Shown here piece after piece: positions 20,115-31,234 of a DNA stretch of 64,000 nt. A model generated the notes under the pieces. That model worked only from the letters and a program-made list of their open reading frames with translations. It did not search any database and was not told where the DNA came from. The stretch lies in NCBI GenBank assembly GCA_009763385.1, contig CM019822.1, positions 24,050,842 through 24,114,841 on the forward strand, given 5' to 3'. The stretch comes from Coix lacryma-jobi var. lacryma-jobi (taxonomy: Eukaryota > Streptophyta > Magnoliopsida > Poales > Poaceae). Position 1 is the stretch's first letter; each line of letters opens with the position of its first letter. The position numbers were made by a program, and so were the translations under genes.

Positions 20115-20369
20115 CTCCCTCTATAGTCATATTAGTTGTCGTTTAGGACAACGGTATGTTCTTCAAAACATAACTTTGATCTCTATTTATATAAAATATT
20201 TATGGAAAAGTGATATATGTATACTTCTGTGAAAACATTTTTCAAGACAAATCTATTTATATAATTTTCATATTTGCAAACTTAGAAACTTAAAATTTAT
20301 TGATGATTTATATTCTCATGTTTGATTCAAATCTTGTCTAAACGACAACTAATATGGACATAGAAGAAG
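20115..20369. mobile_element. Stowaway-type MITE, same family as 19225
   Basis: Ends CTCCCTCTATAGTCATATTAG and CTAATATGGACATAGAAGAAG are inverted and flanked by TA. The interior (AAACTTAGAAACTTAAAATT, ATTCTCATGTTTGA) matches the 19225 copy in the opposite orientation. Confidence 0.85.
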
Positions 20370-20379
20370 TATCTTATGA

Positions 20380-20553
20380 GGTCAATCTCATAGAAGTCTC
20401 ATAAAATTTTATAGATAATAAATGTTGACATAAAACTATAATCATAAAGAGAGACGGTGATAGTTTCATGCAAGTAGAGAGAAATTCACTGTACTATTTT
20501 CAAATTATGGACATATCGAAAATTAGGACATAAAACTCTCATTGAGAATGACC
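20380..20553. mobile_element. Small Tourist-like MITE
   Basis: Inverted ends GGTCAATCTCATAGAAG / TCTCATTGAGAATGACC. The ends resemble the clearer element at 46806-47033, which has TTA duplications. Confidence 0.6.
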
Positions 20554-22199
20554 AGAAACACTACTCCCGTCCCAAAAGATATAAATCTCATTTTACGAGA
20601 GTTAAAAATCTTAAATTTGGAACTATTATAGAAAGATTATGTATATCGTTCACTTTTTATGAACATATATCATTAGTTATACACATCATAAGCATCTTAC
20701 CTTTTTATATACTTGGTCAAAATTAAAATCTTTGATTTCTTTGGATGCAAGATTTATTTTCTTTGTGTGATGACGAGCTAGTAATAAGTAAATAATAATA
20801 ATAATAAAACGTCACTAGAGTAACGGAGACAGAATGTTAATCCAAACACTGGAATGGAATAGTAAAGGAAATTTCATATGCCGTATTCGCAGCTTACGTT
20901 ACGCGTTTCCTACATGTGATAGATAAGCTAGCCAGACAAGGGACGAGTACGACGACGACGACTCAATCAAAAGTCAACTATTGGCCCATTTGTTGTTTTT
21001 TAAATTTTCTGTCGCCAGCCTGGTTGAGCTGTACTTTTGTCATACTGTACTACTCCGCGAAAATTATGTTGAATTGGAAATGATTTTCATTGCGACAAAC
21101 TGTCGACTTCAAAATTTAAAATGTCTAACGACCGGACCGGAGACTTTGACCAGGGGTCATGCCTAGAGCAAACTGCGTCTTATGGTAGGTGGGTAAAAAG
21201 AAAATTACAAGGGTGCAAACGGGTAATTTTTTAGGGCACATTCGAACCTATTTAGTATAAATATTTGAATTAAAAAGGTTCTGGTGCCCCTAAGAGTCAC
21301 TAATTTGCATCCTTAGAAAATTACCACAGTCAAGCTCTGCTCGGGTCAACGATTTGCGTGACGCCTTAATAATCTAAAAAAGGACCAGAAGACGTTAATC
21401 AGCCCGCTGGCTGCAGATTGCCTTGGCTACTATGGCAGCGGCACATCGCTACAGTATCACCGACCAACAATGTTTCTGTGTCCATTGTCCAACGAGCCCA
21501 ATGGGTAGGGGAGGGAGTACCCAGTAGAGCTCATTTCTATAACAAAGGTGAAGCATAGATGAGACATACCCCTGTTCGTTTATCTTATCAGTCAGTTTAT
21601 TAGTTATTCTTTGATTTTTTTTTCACAGAATAATAAAGGAAGCTCTCTGATTGTTAATGGTAGTGGTGAGCACCAGAGCAGTAGAGCAGAACCATACGGT
21701 AGATGTCAACCTTGAGGGAGTGAGAAGAGAACAACACAGGCGGGAAATAAACATAGTGAAAGCCTCGATATGTTTTTTTAACAATTGATGAAACTTTATT
21801 GTGTTTACCATTTGTTCTAGGTGCATATGAGATACTAGGTTGCTACACTCCAAGTGGTCAAGCTAGATAATAAAAACCATAAAGTAAAGATGGTGATGGC
21901 CAAAAGAAACGTGCTCCACATTTAGAATAGAAAAAGAAGAAAAATAAAATAGGCTTAAGACAAAGGTATATATGGTAGAAGTTGTGATTATATTTAGAAT
22001 AGATATTCATACTATTAATCACGGTTATTAAGTGTCACTAGACAGGGATGAAGCTAGTACATAATTGACCTTGGTGCATAGCTGAAGTACATATGACTTC
22101 TTAAAATATATGCTAAGTATAGATTGTTTAGTGGTAAAATATTTTTTATCCTGGTGGCCTGGCGTCGCCCCTGCTACTAGGTGATGTCTTTCACCCATG
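20554..22199. other. Gene-free AT-rich intergenic DNA
   Basis: Contains a half Stowaway-like piece at about 20565-20765 (CTCCCGTCCCAAAAGATATAAA) and otherwise unassigned AT-rich sequence. No open frame here looks like a protein. Confidence 0.6.
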
Positions 22200-23212
22200 C
22201 TCCCTCCATTCTAAAATACTAGAATGATTCGCGCGCTTTGCCGCGCCCACTACTGTGTGTGGTGATAGACGGTTTAGATCGGCTAAATTGAACTAAATTA
22301 AACTGTTCACAGATACTTTAAATCAGTGCAGTATAATAATAATATACACAAATAATTAACTAATATAATTAAAGAACATAATTATATACAAATAAGGCAA
22401 TAAAGAAGACAATCACAGTGCATCGTAGCAAGATAGGTATTAATTTAATAAATTTCACAAGTTTTATTGTTCTAGAGTTGTTTTATAGGATATACACCGA
22501 AAATGTGTATCAAAAGATAATATATGGAACATTTCTGAATTGGTGCAAAAAAAGGACTTAAAATTGTAATTTACATATTTACCATTACAAAATAATTTCA
22601 AATGCTAAGATGAAGTATTCCATTGTAAAAAGCTCATTAAGATAATCGCAATAGGCATATTATTTACTTAATTTAAAGCACGTATGAAAAAATATATGAA
22701 ATTTTAAAAATTTTAAAAAGAACCGAGGTTAGTTAACGTATTCACATAAAACGCAAAGAGCCACAACAGCCGGATGAGGGTCTAACAGCAACAGGTGCAC
22801 ATGCACACGCTATGCCTAACGGTGTCAGTAATGAATCCAGCTTAGCTAAACTGATCGGTTCAGCGCACGCCTAACAGCCCTTGAACCGGCTGGTTCAAAT
22901 GGATTCCGTGCCGACCCTCCCGTGGCCGTGGATGACCGTGGTGTGATGCGAAGCAAGGAGGCCGTGAATCCTACCGCAGGTAAGGTTTCTATTATTTCTC
23001 CTTTGCGATCCTCGAGAAATAACTTTGACAAAATATATGTTAAAAAATATTAATAGTTATGGTATATAATTAGCATTATTGTAAAGATCTTTGAATCTAA
23101 TTTTAAAATAAATTTATTTAGAGATTTAAATATTACACGTATTTTCTACAAATCAAGTCGAACTTGTGGCATTGAAACCAAAAGTGACAAATATTTTGAT
23201 ACGGAGGGAGTA
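22200..23212. mobile_element. Stowaway MITE split by a Helitron-like insertion (22219-23008)
   Basis: The left half of the MITE is CTCCCTCCATTCTAAAATA (to 22218); its right half resumes near 23009 (TCCTCGAGAAATAAC...) and ends GATACGGAGGGAG at about 23210. The intervening 790 bases begin CTAG followed by a GC hairpin GCGCGCTTTGCCGCGC. Read on the minus strand this is hairpin, short spacer, CTAG-T, the 3' end of a Helitron; the other end reads TC on that strand. The target would be A|T, as Helitrons require. No helicase gene is present, so it would be non-autonomous. Confidence 0.5.
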
Positions 23213-24148
23213 TGCATTAGGACCTAGTGTGTGACTAACAAATCCTTGAAAAATATTAAAACACGTGCACAAGAGGCGTCAGACCATGAGAGCAAGGTTC
23301 GTAGGGTTGCACTAAATCACGTCAGACCCTGTTGACACAAGCGTCAGACCAGTTGATCAGGGTTCAACGGCTAACCCTAGCTTGGCTCAGAGAAACAACG
23401 CACATCGGACCGCTACAATGTAGCATCGGACCAGTTGGTCTAGTCCGATGGTTAACCCTAACGTAGACCTGAGGATTATGCGAATCCGGTCAGAAAAAGC
23501 TCGGTTATTTCAGGCCAAAAAAAAGTCCTACTCATACCGTCCCATTAGACAAGTCGGGCCTAATTTTTCAGGCTAAGCACAGACCGACCTGTGCCTGGGC
23601 GGGGCTGCCCCACGCATTTGACACTATAAAATAGCTCAACACTATTTTATATCGGGTTTGAACTAAGTTTTTTTTGGTAGCAAGATCTGTGCTCAGGCCC
23701 TATTCAGTAGGGTCTGTGGGCGAGCAAAAATCCATCATGCTTGGGCCGAGTTTAATTTGCTCAAGTCTACCTACCTAGCGTTTAACTGGTCCGACGGTCT
23801 CTGGCGCAGCTGAAAGCCCTAGTTTTTACTTTGTATTTTATAAAAGTGAAAATATTATTATTTTTCTTATATATATTGATGGCCGATAATATATTATAAT
23901 ATTTATATTGCAAGCGCATGCTGACATTATAGTTTTTACTCAGGAGCCTTTCAAGGTTTTATATTGTACACACGAACACCAATATTGAATTAATCTAAGG
24001 TAAAGGATGATCCCACCGTATAGATGAACTCCATGTTATTAGGTTGCACATGCATGGTACAATGAAGTATAAAATACTCTACTTGGAGGGCTTGATCCTT
24101 GAAATTCCTTTGCAAATATTTCTGAAAAAAATAGGGACCTTTATTTCT
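23213..24148. other. Intergenic DNA with retroelement-like scraps
   Basis: 23270-23470 has repeated GTCAGACC / CATCGGACC AGTTGGTC phrases of the kind found in grass LTRs, and 23500-23780 is a 'gggcc'-rich repeat. No gene or defined ends are seen. Confidence 0.4.
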
Positions 24149-24396
24149 AACTTATTTTTACTAAAAATCCCCCACCACACACATCACACACCCAAGAATT
24201 GCCTCTGCCAAGGTGCCTGTTAATGCCTCAGATTGTTCAAAGTTTCACCCTATACACCTAATCAAGGAGAGTTCATCTCTTCATAGTTGCTGCAAGGACT
24301 CCTTTTTTCTTCTTCCTTACTTATTTTTACTAAATCATCTCCCTCAACACACACACGCACACGCACCAAGAATTGCCTCTGCCAAGGTGCATGTTA
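24149..24396. repeat. About 170-bp tandem duplication, second copy interrupted
   Basis: Copy 1 (about 24149-24317) contains CAAGAATTGCCTCTGCCAAG and GATTGTTCAAAGTTTCACCC. Copy 2 starts at about 24318, reaches GCATGTTA at 24396, and resumes only at about 26985 (TGATGCCTAAGATTGTTCAAAGG) to about 27100. About 2.6 kb of transposons lie between the two halves. Confidence 0.85.
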
Positions 24397-24639
24397 GAGC
24401 AAGTATAGTAAGAGGCTGTAAGCGGGCTAAATGCTAAGGTGGAGGAAAGACAATAGGAGAGAGAAGAGAAGCGGGTTGTAAGCTTACAGCCAGCTTGGAC
24501 ACAAGAACCAAGAAAGTTTAGGAGAAAGACAGGTGAGTCATGTATTAATAGTGAAGACTCAACCACTATATGAGTGGGCTAAGAAATGGCTGTAAGGATT
24601 CCTTGCAGCCCGCAGCGGGCTGTATTATTAACCTTGCTC
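24397..24639. mobile_element. Tourist-like MITE (PIF/Harbinger)
   Basis: 243 bases with inverted ends GAGCAAGTATAGTAAGAGGC / TTATTAACCTTGCTC flanked by TTA on both sides, the PIF/Harbinger target duplication. Confidence 0.85.
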
Positions 24640-24657
24640 TTAAGCCTTCTATGACAA

Positions 24658-26764
24658 CTAGTATATTGTCCGTGCTAACGCTACGGGGTTATATTAAATC
24701 TAAAATTAATTCTATTAAATTTAAGTTCTTTGCTAATTATATTTTGTCAAAGTTGAGCATATGTAAAGATTAACTCATGACATAAATAATATAGAACTTA
24801 ATGTATTAAAATATTCGTTTCAGATATTTTCATTTCACCCGGTTTAGATTGGCTTTGATTTCAGAAAAATCTCTTCTGCCAATGATTAAACTCTACATGA
24901 GTTCATGTATTTTCATTTTACCCTTTTCTGGTATATTTTTTGAGATGTCACCAAACACAGCTCTACTTGAGGATCTAGAGAAGCAAGTCATTTGTAGCTT
25001 TTTTTCTAGAATAATTGTTTGTTCAGGTAAGTTTCTTTAATACCCACTATTCTAAGGTAGTGTTTGGTTACCGGGATGACCTTGGATGGTCCTAGGACAA
25101 AAAAAATATTCGGTTCAGAGGTGAGCAAGGGTGATGACATCCCACCTCAGAATATTCGCGTGAGATGCAGGACGTCCCTGTCCCTAGAAATTTCACGGAC
25201 GTCCCAAGTGGGACGAGCATTGCAGGGAAGAAGAACGATGTTGAGAAGAGAAGAGAGAAGGCCAAGGTCGATCACGGTGGAAGGTGACAGGCTAGAGATC
25301 GGGCAGCCGAGGTCCGCGCGAGCCTCAGAGATGGGAGATCCAGCGAGGCCGAGACCCACAAGCAGTGACGGATCCACGATAAAAATCCACCTATGACGAA
25401 ATTTGCACTGATGATTTATGTGACATAACAATCATATAAAATAGATAATAATATAGTAAAATAGAGATATATTTATATATATATATATCTACATTCATAA
25501 ACAATCTCACAAATAGCATTCTAATTATATTAAAAAAATAAATTTTCATTACTAATTGATCATAAACATAGATTAAAAAATCAGGAGTCGGGATTTGAAG
25601 GCTTGTCGGCACGGAGGTCTAGTGGATGCTACAACTCGCTATATTGGTAGATCCGCCCTTGCCCACAAGCACCACGCGCGGCCATGGGAGCACGAGCTCT
25701 GCCCTTGCCCCATTGCGCTCGGCTCTAGCGATCTCCACCCCCGACTAACGACCATGGGAGCACGAGCTCCGCGCCTGGCACCGTCGTGCCGGCCCAGCGA
25801 GCTCTGCCCGTGGCGAGACGCGCGGAGGTCCTAGGTGTGTGCTCTGGCGGCAGCCCTGCTGCAACCGCGGGAGCTCGCCACGCCGCCATGCCGACGAGCT
25901 TGCACGGGAGCGTCGCCACCACGCGTTGGCTCGAGGTCGCAAAGGAACGGCGCGAGCATACGAGATCGCAGGAAGACGAGCAGTCGACGACGGTGCAAGC
26001 ATTAGGTGGTGTGGCGGCGTTGCGCGAGGGCGAGCGCAGGGCGGCGACGCGAGCGGCTAGGCCACCAGCAACAAGCTCGGGGCGAGGCCAGGGCGAACGG
26101 CGCGAGGTCACCGAGCGCAAGGCCACGATGCGGTTCTGCGACGTACGGTAACAAAGAAGAAGAAAATAATAAGAAAGAAGAAGAAAAAAAAAAGAAAACA
26201 ATGTGGCTGCGACGTACGGCAAGGAAGAAGAATAAAGAAAAGAAAAAAGGAAAAAAACGTGGGTGGTGGGAATTGAACCATGGGCTGCAGGCACCAATGT
26301 AGGGGACAGATATGGGCGTGGAAGATGGAAAAATACCATACACATAATTCTGGTCGTTAGATTTGAGTGAGTAAGCAGAGAGAAGATTGAGAATTAATCT
26401 GGATGGTTGATTTCTATGAAGTTGTTTTTCTGGGTACATTTTCTGAGGTGTGTGGAGGGTGACCATCTCAGCGAGGGAAGTTTCTTTGGTACATCAAGCA
26501 AAGAAAAGAGTTGGTGCTTTAGGGCAGCCGTAGTGGTAAGAGCTAGTTGCTAGCTCTAAGTTAACCTCTCCAATAGTACTAACTCTTAGTAATAGATCAT
26601 AGTATGATTAGGCCCACATTACATTCACACATGATCTTGGAATGTGTGTATGAGCCTAGCTCTTGAGCAAAAGCTAACTCTTCTCTTCCTTGCATTAAAG
26701 TATAACAAAAAATTTAAGAGCTAGCTTATGAGCTAGCCATTGCGGCTGCTCTTAGTAGGGTAGA
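24658..26764 (-). mobile_element. Non-autonomous Helitron-like element
   Basis: Read on the minus strand it starts TCTACCCTACTAAG (26764) and ends with hairpin CCCCGTAGCGTTAGCACGG, a 10-base spacer and CTAG (24658) followed by T. Removing it joins ...CTATGACAA to TTAGAAG..., which agrees with the uninterrupted other arm of the host MITE (CTATGACAATTAAAAG). That gives the exact A|T insertion and no duplication, as known for Helitrons. No Rep/helicase gene is seen. It contains a GC-rich stretch 25590-26150 unlike its AT-rich surroundings (possible captured sequence, unidentified) and a Tourist MITE. Confidence 0.75.
26522..26751. mobile_element. Tourist-like MITE inside the Helitron-like element
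   Basis: 230 bases; inverted ends GGGCAGCCGTAGTGGTAAGAG / CCATTGCGGCTGCTC flanked by TTA on both sides. Confidence 0.85.
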
Positions 26765-27367
26765 TTAGAAGTGTATCTCTTGTCTTAGAAGCTCTGTCAT
26801 AAAGGACATTTCGTGACAATTTTTGTGACAAATTTTGATCTATGACATTTTTTGTGATAATTACAATTGTCATAGATCACAAATTATCATAAAAATAACT
26901 TGTAATTGTCACAGAAGGTCCTTTGTGACAGTGCTTCTATGACAAGAGATACACTTTTAATTGTCATAGAAAGCCTCATTACTTTTAGTGATGCCTAAGA
27001 TTGTTCAAAGGTTCACCCCATACACGATATACATGTAATCAAGGGCTCTTACTCGAGTTCATCTCTTGATAGTTGCTGCAAGGAATCTTTTTTTCCTTTT
27101 TATTTCTTCATCACCAAGCAAAGCAATATTTGGATACACATGGCTATTGGTCAAGAGCTGGTTGAAGACTTGCCTAAAAGATTAGTCCACGGCTAATTTG
27201 AGCTAACAATGAACTCATGTATGCTATCCAAACATGCCCTACGCCAACGAGTTGTTATGGTGAAGCTAGGAATTATATATGTCATTTAATGTTAAATTAT
27301 GTGAAGTCTACCAGCACATACCCGCTAAAATTTTACATTCAAAGCCAAATAAACACGGTACTACGTA

Positions 27368-27602
27368 TTCCCTTCGTCCCAAAATAGATGTCATTCTCGC
27401 TTCCCGAGAAACAAATGCCGACAATTATATGTTAAAAAATAGAAATATTCATACTAAATAATTAGTATCATCGGAAAGATCTTTAAGTCTAGTTTTTTAA
27501 CAAATTTATTTAGAGATATAAATATTCCACGTATTTTATATAAATTAAGTCAAACTTGTGGCACGAAAACCTAAAATAACTTCTTTTTAGGGACGGAGGG
27601 AG
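27368..27602. mobile_element. Stowaway-type MITE
   Basis: Ends TTCCCTTCGTCCCAAAATAG / TTTTTAGGGACGGAGGGAG with TA on both sides. It is the intact relative of the split copy at 22200-23212. It lies just past the 3' end of the subtilase gene. Confidence 0.85.
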
Positions 27603-27679
27603 TATACAGAAGCTGATATTACATCCATGCATGTAATCAACCTTTGGGATCTAATCTGCTGGTCTTGAAGAACTAATAA

Positions 27680-30052
27680 TCAATGTCTAAGGTGAGCTGT
27701 GGTGGAGTTATCCTTGACGAACTTGTGGAACGCCACGAGGATCGGGGTGCGCACCACGTTCTTGGGCGAGACCCACGAGAGCTGCCCCTCGGCGATCCCC
27801 TCCTGGATACTCGTGTCCAGAGACCGGATGGTGACGGTGAACCTCTTGGCCTCGTTCACCTTCTTGAACAGGAGCATGTCCGGAGCCACTGTCACCGACA
27901 CCATGCTCGGCATCTCCACCTTGGCGACGTACAGGGAGATGGCGCGCCCAACGTTCGTCACGACGCGGGTGAGAGTGACGGCGTAGGGCTCCCGGTCCAG
28001 GAACGCCGTGATGGACGGGTAGTTGAGGTCCTTCTGCTCCACGACGCCCATCTGCGCGCACGACACCGGCGGCAACGGGTGGATGATGGAGCTGATCTCG
28101 TGGTCGGAGTACCTGAGCCCGCACAGGTACGGGATGTAGTCCACCGCCGTCAGGTTGTACACGAGCCCCGGCGTCAGGGCCTTCATGGGGTCGACGAACC
28201 CGGCGCCCAGCGTGAGCATGTCGGCAGGGTACCCGTCGTGGGCCGCTATCGGCCTCCCGCCGCGGTCCTTCGGGTCGGCCGTCGTTATGATGGCCGATTT
28301 GATCGCCGCCGGCGTCCACGTCGGGTGTGCTTTCTTGAGCACCGCGGCGATCCCGCTGAGGTGCGGCGTGGCCATGGACGTGCCGGACATGATGTCGAAC
28401 TTGGTCGCCAGTGGATTGGGAGGCGTCATGAGCCCCGCCGGCTTCGGGACGCCGGCGATGATGTTCACTCCGGGGCCGGTGATGTCGGGCTTGAGGATCC
28501 CCTGGTTTTGCTTGCTCGGCCCCCGCGACGAGAACGCCGCCACCACCGGAGAGTCGCGGTTGCCGAGCACGGTTCCTTTGAAGATCAGCTCGCCCGTCGG
28601 CATGTCCGTGGCGTTCATGTACGCCCTGATCTTCTGCCCCGTCGAGTAAGGCACCTGCGACGCCGGCAGCGCGTGCGCCTTGGGTTGGATCACCGACCCG
28701 AATTCCTCGATGGTGATCACAACCATACCGGCCGCGCCGCCTCCGCGTAGGGCGGCGCCCATCTCGAGGGAGGTGAAGTTGCCGCCGGCGTCGCAGACGA
28801 CTATCTTTCCTCCGACGTGCTCCGGCGTAAGGACCTTCTCGTCGGAACACGTGCCGTCGCTGAGGTCCCTTACCAGCGGGCGCTGCACGCTTAGGTAGCC
28901 CTCTGGCTGGAACAACGACTCGCCGTCGAGCTCGACTCCATTGCCAAGCCTTACGGAGGCGACGAACCTCCGGTCCGTCGTCGCCGCCGCCACGGTGAGC
29001 AGCCAGGGCGCCTCGTTGGCGACCGTCGCCGGGTCCGGGCCCATGTTCCCACCCGCGGCGCTGACGAAGATGCCTTTCATGATGGCGGTGTAGCCCCCGA
29101 GCGCGATGGGGTCGTAGGCGAAGTCGCCGGCCTCGTCGTCGCCGAGCGAGAGCGAGAGCACGTCGACGCCCTCGTCGACAGCGTCGTCCAGCGCTGCCAG
29201 TATGTCGTCGCGGTCGCAGCCCTTGTCCTCGAAGCACACCTGGTAGAGCGCGATGTGCGCGCGGGGGGCCATGCCGGCCGCCGTCCCGACCCCGTTGCCC
29301 ATGACGTTGGCGCCGGGCACGAACGCGCCGGCCGCCGTGCTCGACGTGTGCGTCCCGTGCGAGCCCATGCCGACGGGGAGCACCGGGTCGTCGATCCCCT
29401 GCCACTTCCACTTGGCCGACTCGTAGAAGGAGCGCGCGCCGATGAGCTTGTTGTTGCACACGGAGCTGTTGAAGTCGCACCGGCCCTTCCACCTGGCCGG
29501 CGGCGGCGGGACGCCCGTCGCGTCGAACGACGGGTGTCCGGCGCTGATGCCGTCGTCGAGGACGCCGATGATCATCCCTTCGCCCATGTTGCTCTTGCTC
29601 CACAGGCCGCCGTGGGAGCCTTTGCCGTTGAGCCCGAGCATCCGCGGCGTGTGGGTGGTCATCAGCCGGTACGTCTTCTCAGGCATGGCCTTGACGAACC
29701 AGTCCATGCCGGCCATGTCGCGGATCTCGTCGACGGTGAGGCGGGCCGAGAAGCCGTTCACGACGTGGCGGTACGAGTAGATGAGGCGCGACATGGCGGA
29801 CGGGTCCTTGTCGAGCTCCTCCTCGGCCATGTCGCACACCGACGCGAGCAGGGACGCGTGCCAGTCCGACACGTCCTTGAACATGCTCCGGTCGTACTCG
29901 TACGGCGTGCGCACGATGATGAGGTAGTTCTTGTGCACGCCGTGGTCATTGTGGGCGACGGCGGTGCTCACCACCAGAAGCAAGGCGAGGAAGAAGACGG
30001 CGGCACGGAGGGAGAGAAGAGCCGCTAAGCGCATTGGATTTGGAGGATCCAT
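27680..30052 (-). CDS. Subtilisin-like serine protease (plant subtilase, SBT family)
   Basis: Single exon, 790 residues from ATG 30052 (MDPPNPMRL); an in-frame extension to 30187 has no good support and precedes the signal peptide. A hydrophobic signal segment (residues about 7-33, AALLSLRAAVFFLALLLVV) predicts secretion to the cell wall. An I9-type propeptide follows (NYLIIVRTP...HVVNGFSARL). Catalytic Asp is in GVLDDGIS (about 167), His in GSHGTHTSSTAAG (about 231), oxyanion Asn in AAGGNMGPD (about 335), Ser in GTSMATPHLSG (about 557). A PA-like insert lies about 360-500 and a fibronectin-III-like C-terminus ends ...HLRH. Length is normal for plant subtilases, many of which lack introns. 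The gene looks intact, but a 5'-truncated LINE begins about 120 bases upstream of its ATG, leaving almost no promoter of its own. Confidence 0.93.
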   Translation of the reverse strand: MDPPNPMRLAALLSLRAAVFFLALLLVVSTAVAHNDHGVHKNYLIIVRTPYEYDRSMFKDVSDWHASLLASVCDMAEEELDKDPSAMSRLIYSYRHVVNGFSARLTVDEIRDMAGMDWFVKAMPEKTYRLMTTHTPRMLGLNGKGSHGGLWSKSNMGEGMIIGVLDDGISAGHPSFDATGVPPPPARWKGRCDFNSSVCNNKLIGARSFYESAKWKWQGIDDPVLPVGMGSHGTHTSSTAAGAFVPGANVMGNGVGTAAGMAPRAHIALYQVCFEDKGCDRDDILAALDDAVDEGVDVLSLSLGDDEAGDFAYDPIALGGYTAIMKGIFVSAAGGNMGPDPATVANEAPWLLTVAAATTDRRFVASVRLGNGVELDGESLFQPEGYLSVQRPLVRDLSDGTCSDEKVLTPEHVGGKIVVCDAGGNFTSLEMGAALRGGGAAGMVVITIEEFGSVIQPKAHALPASQVPYSTGQKIRAYMNATDMPTGELIFKGTVLGNRDSPVVAAFSSRGPSKQNQGILKPDITGPGVNIIAGVPKPAGLMTPPNPLATKFDIMSGTSMATPHLSGIAAVLKKAHPTWTPAAIKSAIITTADPKDRGGRPIAAHDGYPADMLTLGAGFVDPMKALTPGLVYNLTAVDYIPYLCGLRYSDHEISSIIHPLPPVSCAQMGVVEQKDLNYPSITAFLDREPYAVTLTRVVTNVGRAISLYVAKVEMPSMVSVTVAPDMLLFKKVNEAKRFTVTIRSLDTSIQEGIAEGQLSWVSPKNVVRTPILVAFHKFVKDNSTTAHLRH

Positions 30053-30179
30053 TGAAGAACAAACTAAACCGAGGGGAAACGATGATGCCCACCAGCTACA
30101 TGCTAGGAGATTGCTGATTATCCTAAAAATGGCATTGTGCGTAACTAAAGGAGATGATGGGTAACCTTGTGACTGCTGG

Positions 30180-30813
30180 ATGAACAAGCCTAATATAGCA
30201 TTAGTAACAGTGGCTGAAGCTTTGGCTGATCTAAATTGGGTCCGGCATATTAGTGGAGCAGTAACGATGCAAATGGTTGTTAAATTTGATGAGCTCTTTG
30301 ATCGTTTGGAGCGGGTGCAGCTTCATCAGCAACCGGATACCTTCGCTTGGAAGCTGACAGTAGATCATAAATACTCTACCGCCTCGGCTTATGGAGCAAT
30401 GTTTTTCGGATTACCGGCGCCGGTGGGAGCAAAGCAAATCTGGAAGACCCCTGCTCCACCACGCGTGCGCTTCTTCTTCTGGCTAGTGATGCACGGGCGG
30501 TGCTGGACAGGGGAGAGAAGGTGCAGACATGGTTTACAGCCGGATGATAGCTGCATCATGTGTGCCCAAGCTTCTGAAACTATGGACCATATCCTTGTTG
30601 GCTGCTCCTTTAGCCGTGAAGTCTGGTTCATTTGCTTTGCTTCTCTAGTCTGCAGCTACAAATCCCTTTGCCTACACACAATGACCACGCGTTGAGTTGG
30701 TGGCTGCAGGTTAGAAAGTTGGTTCCAAAGCCTGTGCGTAGAGGTTTTGATTCACTTGTCTTCCTAATTGGTTGGAGTATTTGGAAGGAGCGCAATGCGC
30801 GAACCTCCAATTA
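30180..30813 (+). pseudogene. LINE ORF2 C-terminal fragment
   Basis: Reverse-transcriptase zinc-binding domain of a plant LINE in two frames (30180-30695, then about 30640-30813). It ends at the Harbinger insertion just after NARTSN. It is head-to-head with the subtilase gene. Confidence 0.85.
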
Positions 30814-31234
30814 GGGCGTCCACAACAAGGCTGAGTCAGCTAGCTATTTAGATGTACACATCAGCATGCATCCTATGTGGAAGAAAGAGAACGTGAAAAA
30901 AAACGAGCTAGCGACTCTCTCGTCGCTTATCTCGCACACAGCACGATGCGCCAAATCGCCGGCTTCCTCGCCTACTGCTAGCTCTTCTTCTAGCGTTTTC
31001 TACCGCTCCCAGATTCGTTGTGCGCGCGAGTTCTCCACCATAGCGCGCGAATCCTCCGTGGCTGGGCGCAAAAATCCTCCTCAATCCAGGTACTCCTGCC
31101 TCCTCCTCCCTCCGATTTAGTTGCTGAAACTCCAAAGCAAGGCCAGCTCCTCACCGTATTCTTCATTTTTCAACCTCTCTCCCCAATCTGAAACCTAGAT
31201 CGAATCGTATCATATCCATTTGCAGCTGTCGTAG

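Larger units (their letters stand above)
24643..26981. mobile_element. Long-inverted-repeat MITE split by a Helitron-like element
   Basis: The right part (26765-26981) folds on itself: AGTGTATCTCTTGTC...TCTGTCATAAAGGAC pairs with GTCCTTTGTGACAG...GACAAGAGATACACT. Its outermost right arm, CTTTCTATGACAATT on the minus strand, has its left partner at 24645-24657 (CTTCTATGACAA), 2.1 kb away. The gap is the insertion at 24658-26764. Family uncertain; long arms suggest a Mutator-like MITE. Confidence 0.7.

Noticed and set aside
26260..26300. tRNA-like GGGAATTGAACC stretch
   Set aside because: Only a fragment of a T-arm-like pattern; no cloverleaf can be built around it.
27683..28750. 355-codon plus-strand frame opposite the subtilase
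   Set aside because: Antisense shadow, Arg/His-rich, no motif.
27708..29603. 631-codon alternative minus-strand frame in the subtilase
   Set aside because: Overlaps the subtilase in another frame; composition is Arg/Gly/His-rich without domains, a shadow of GC-rich third positions.
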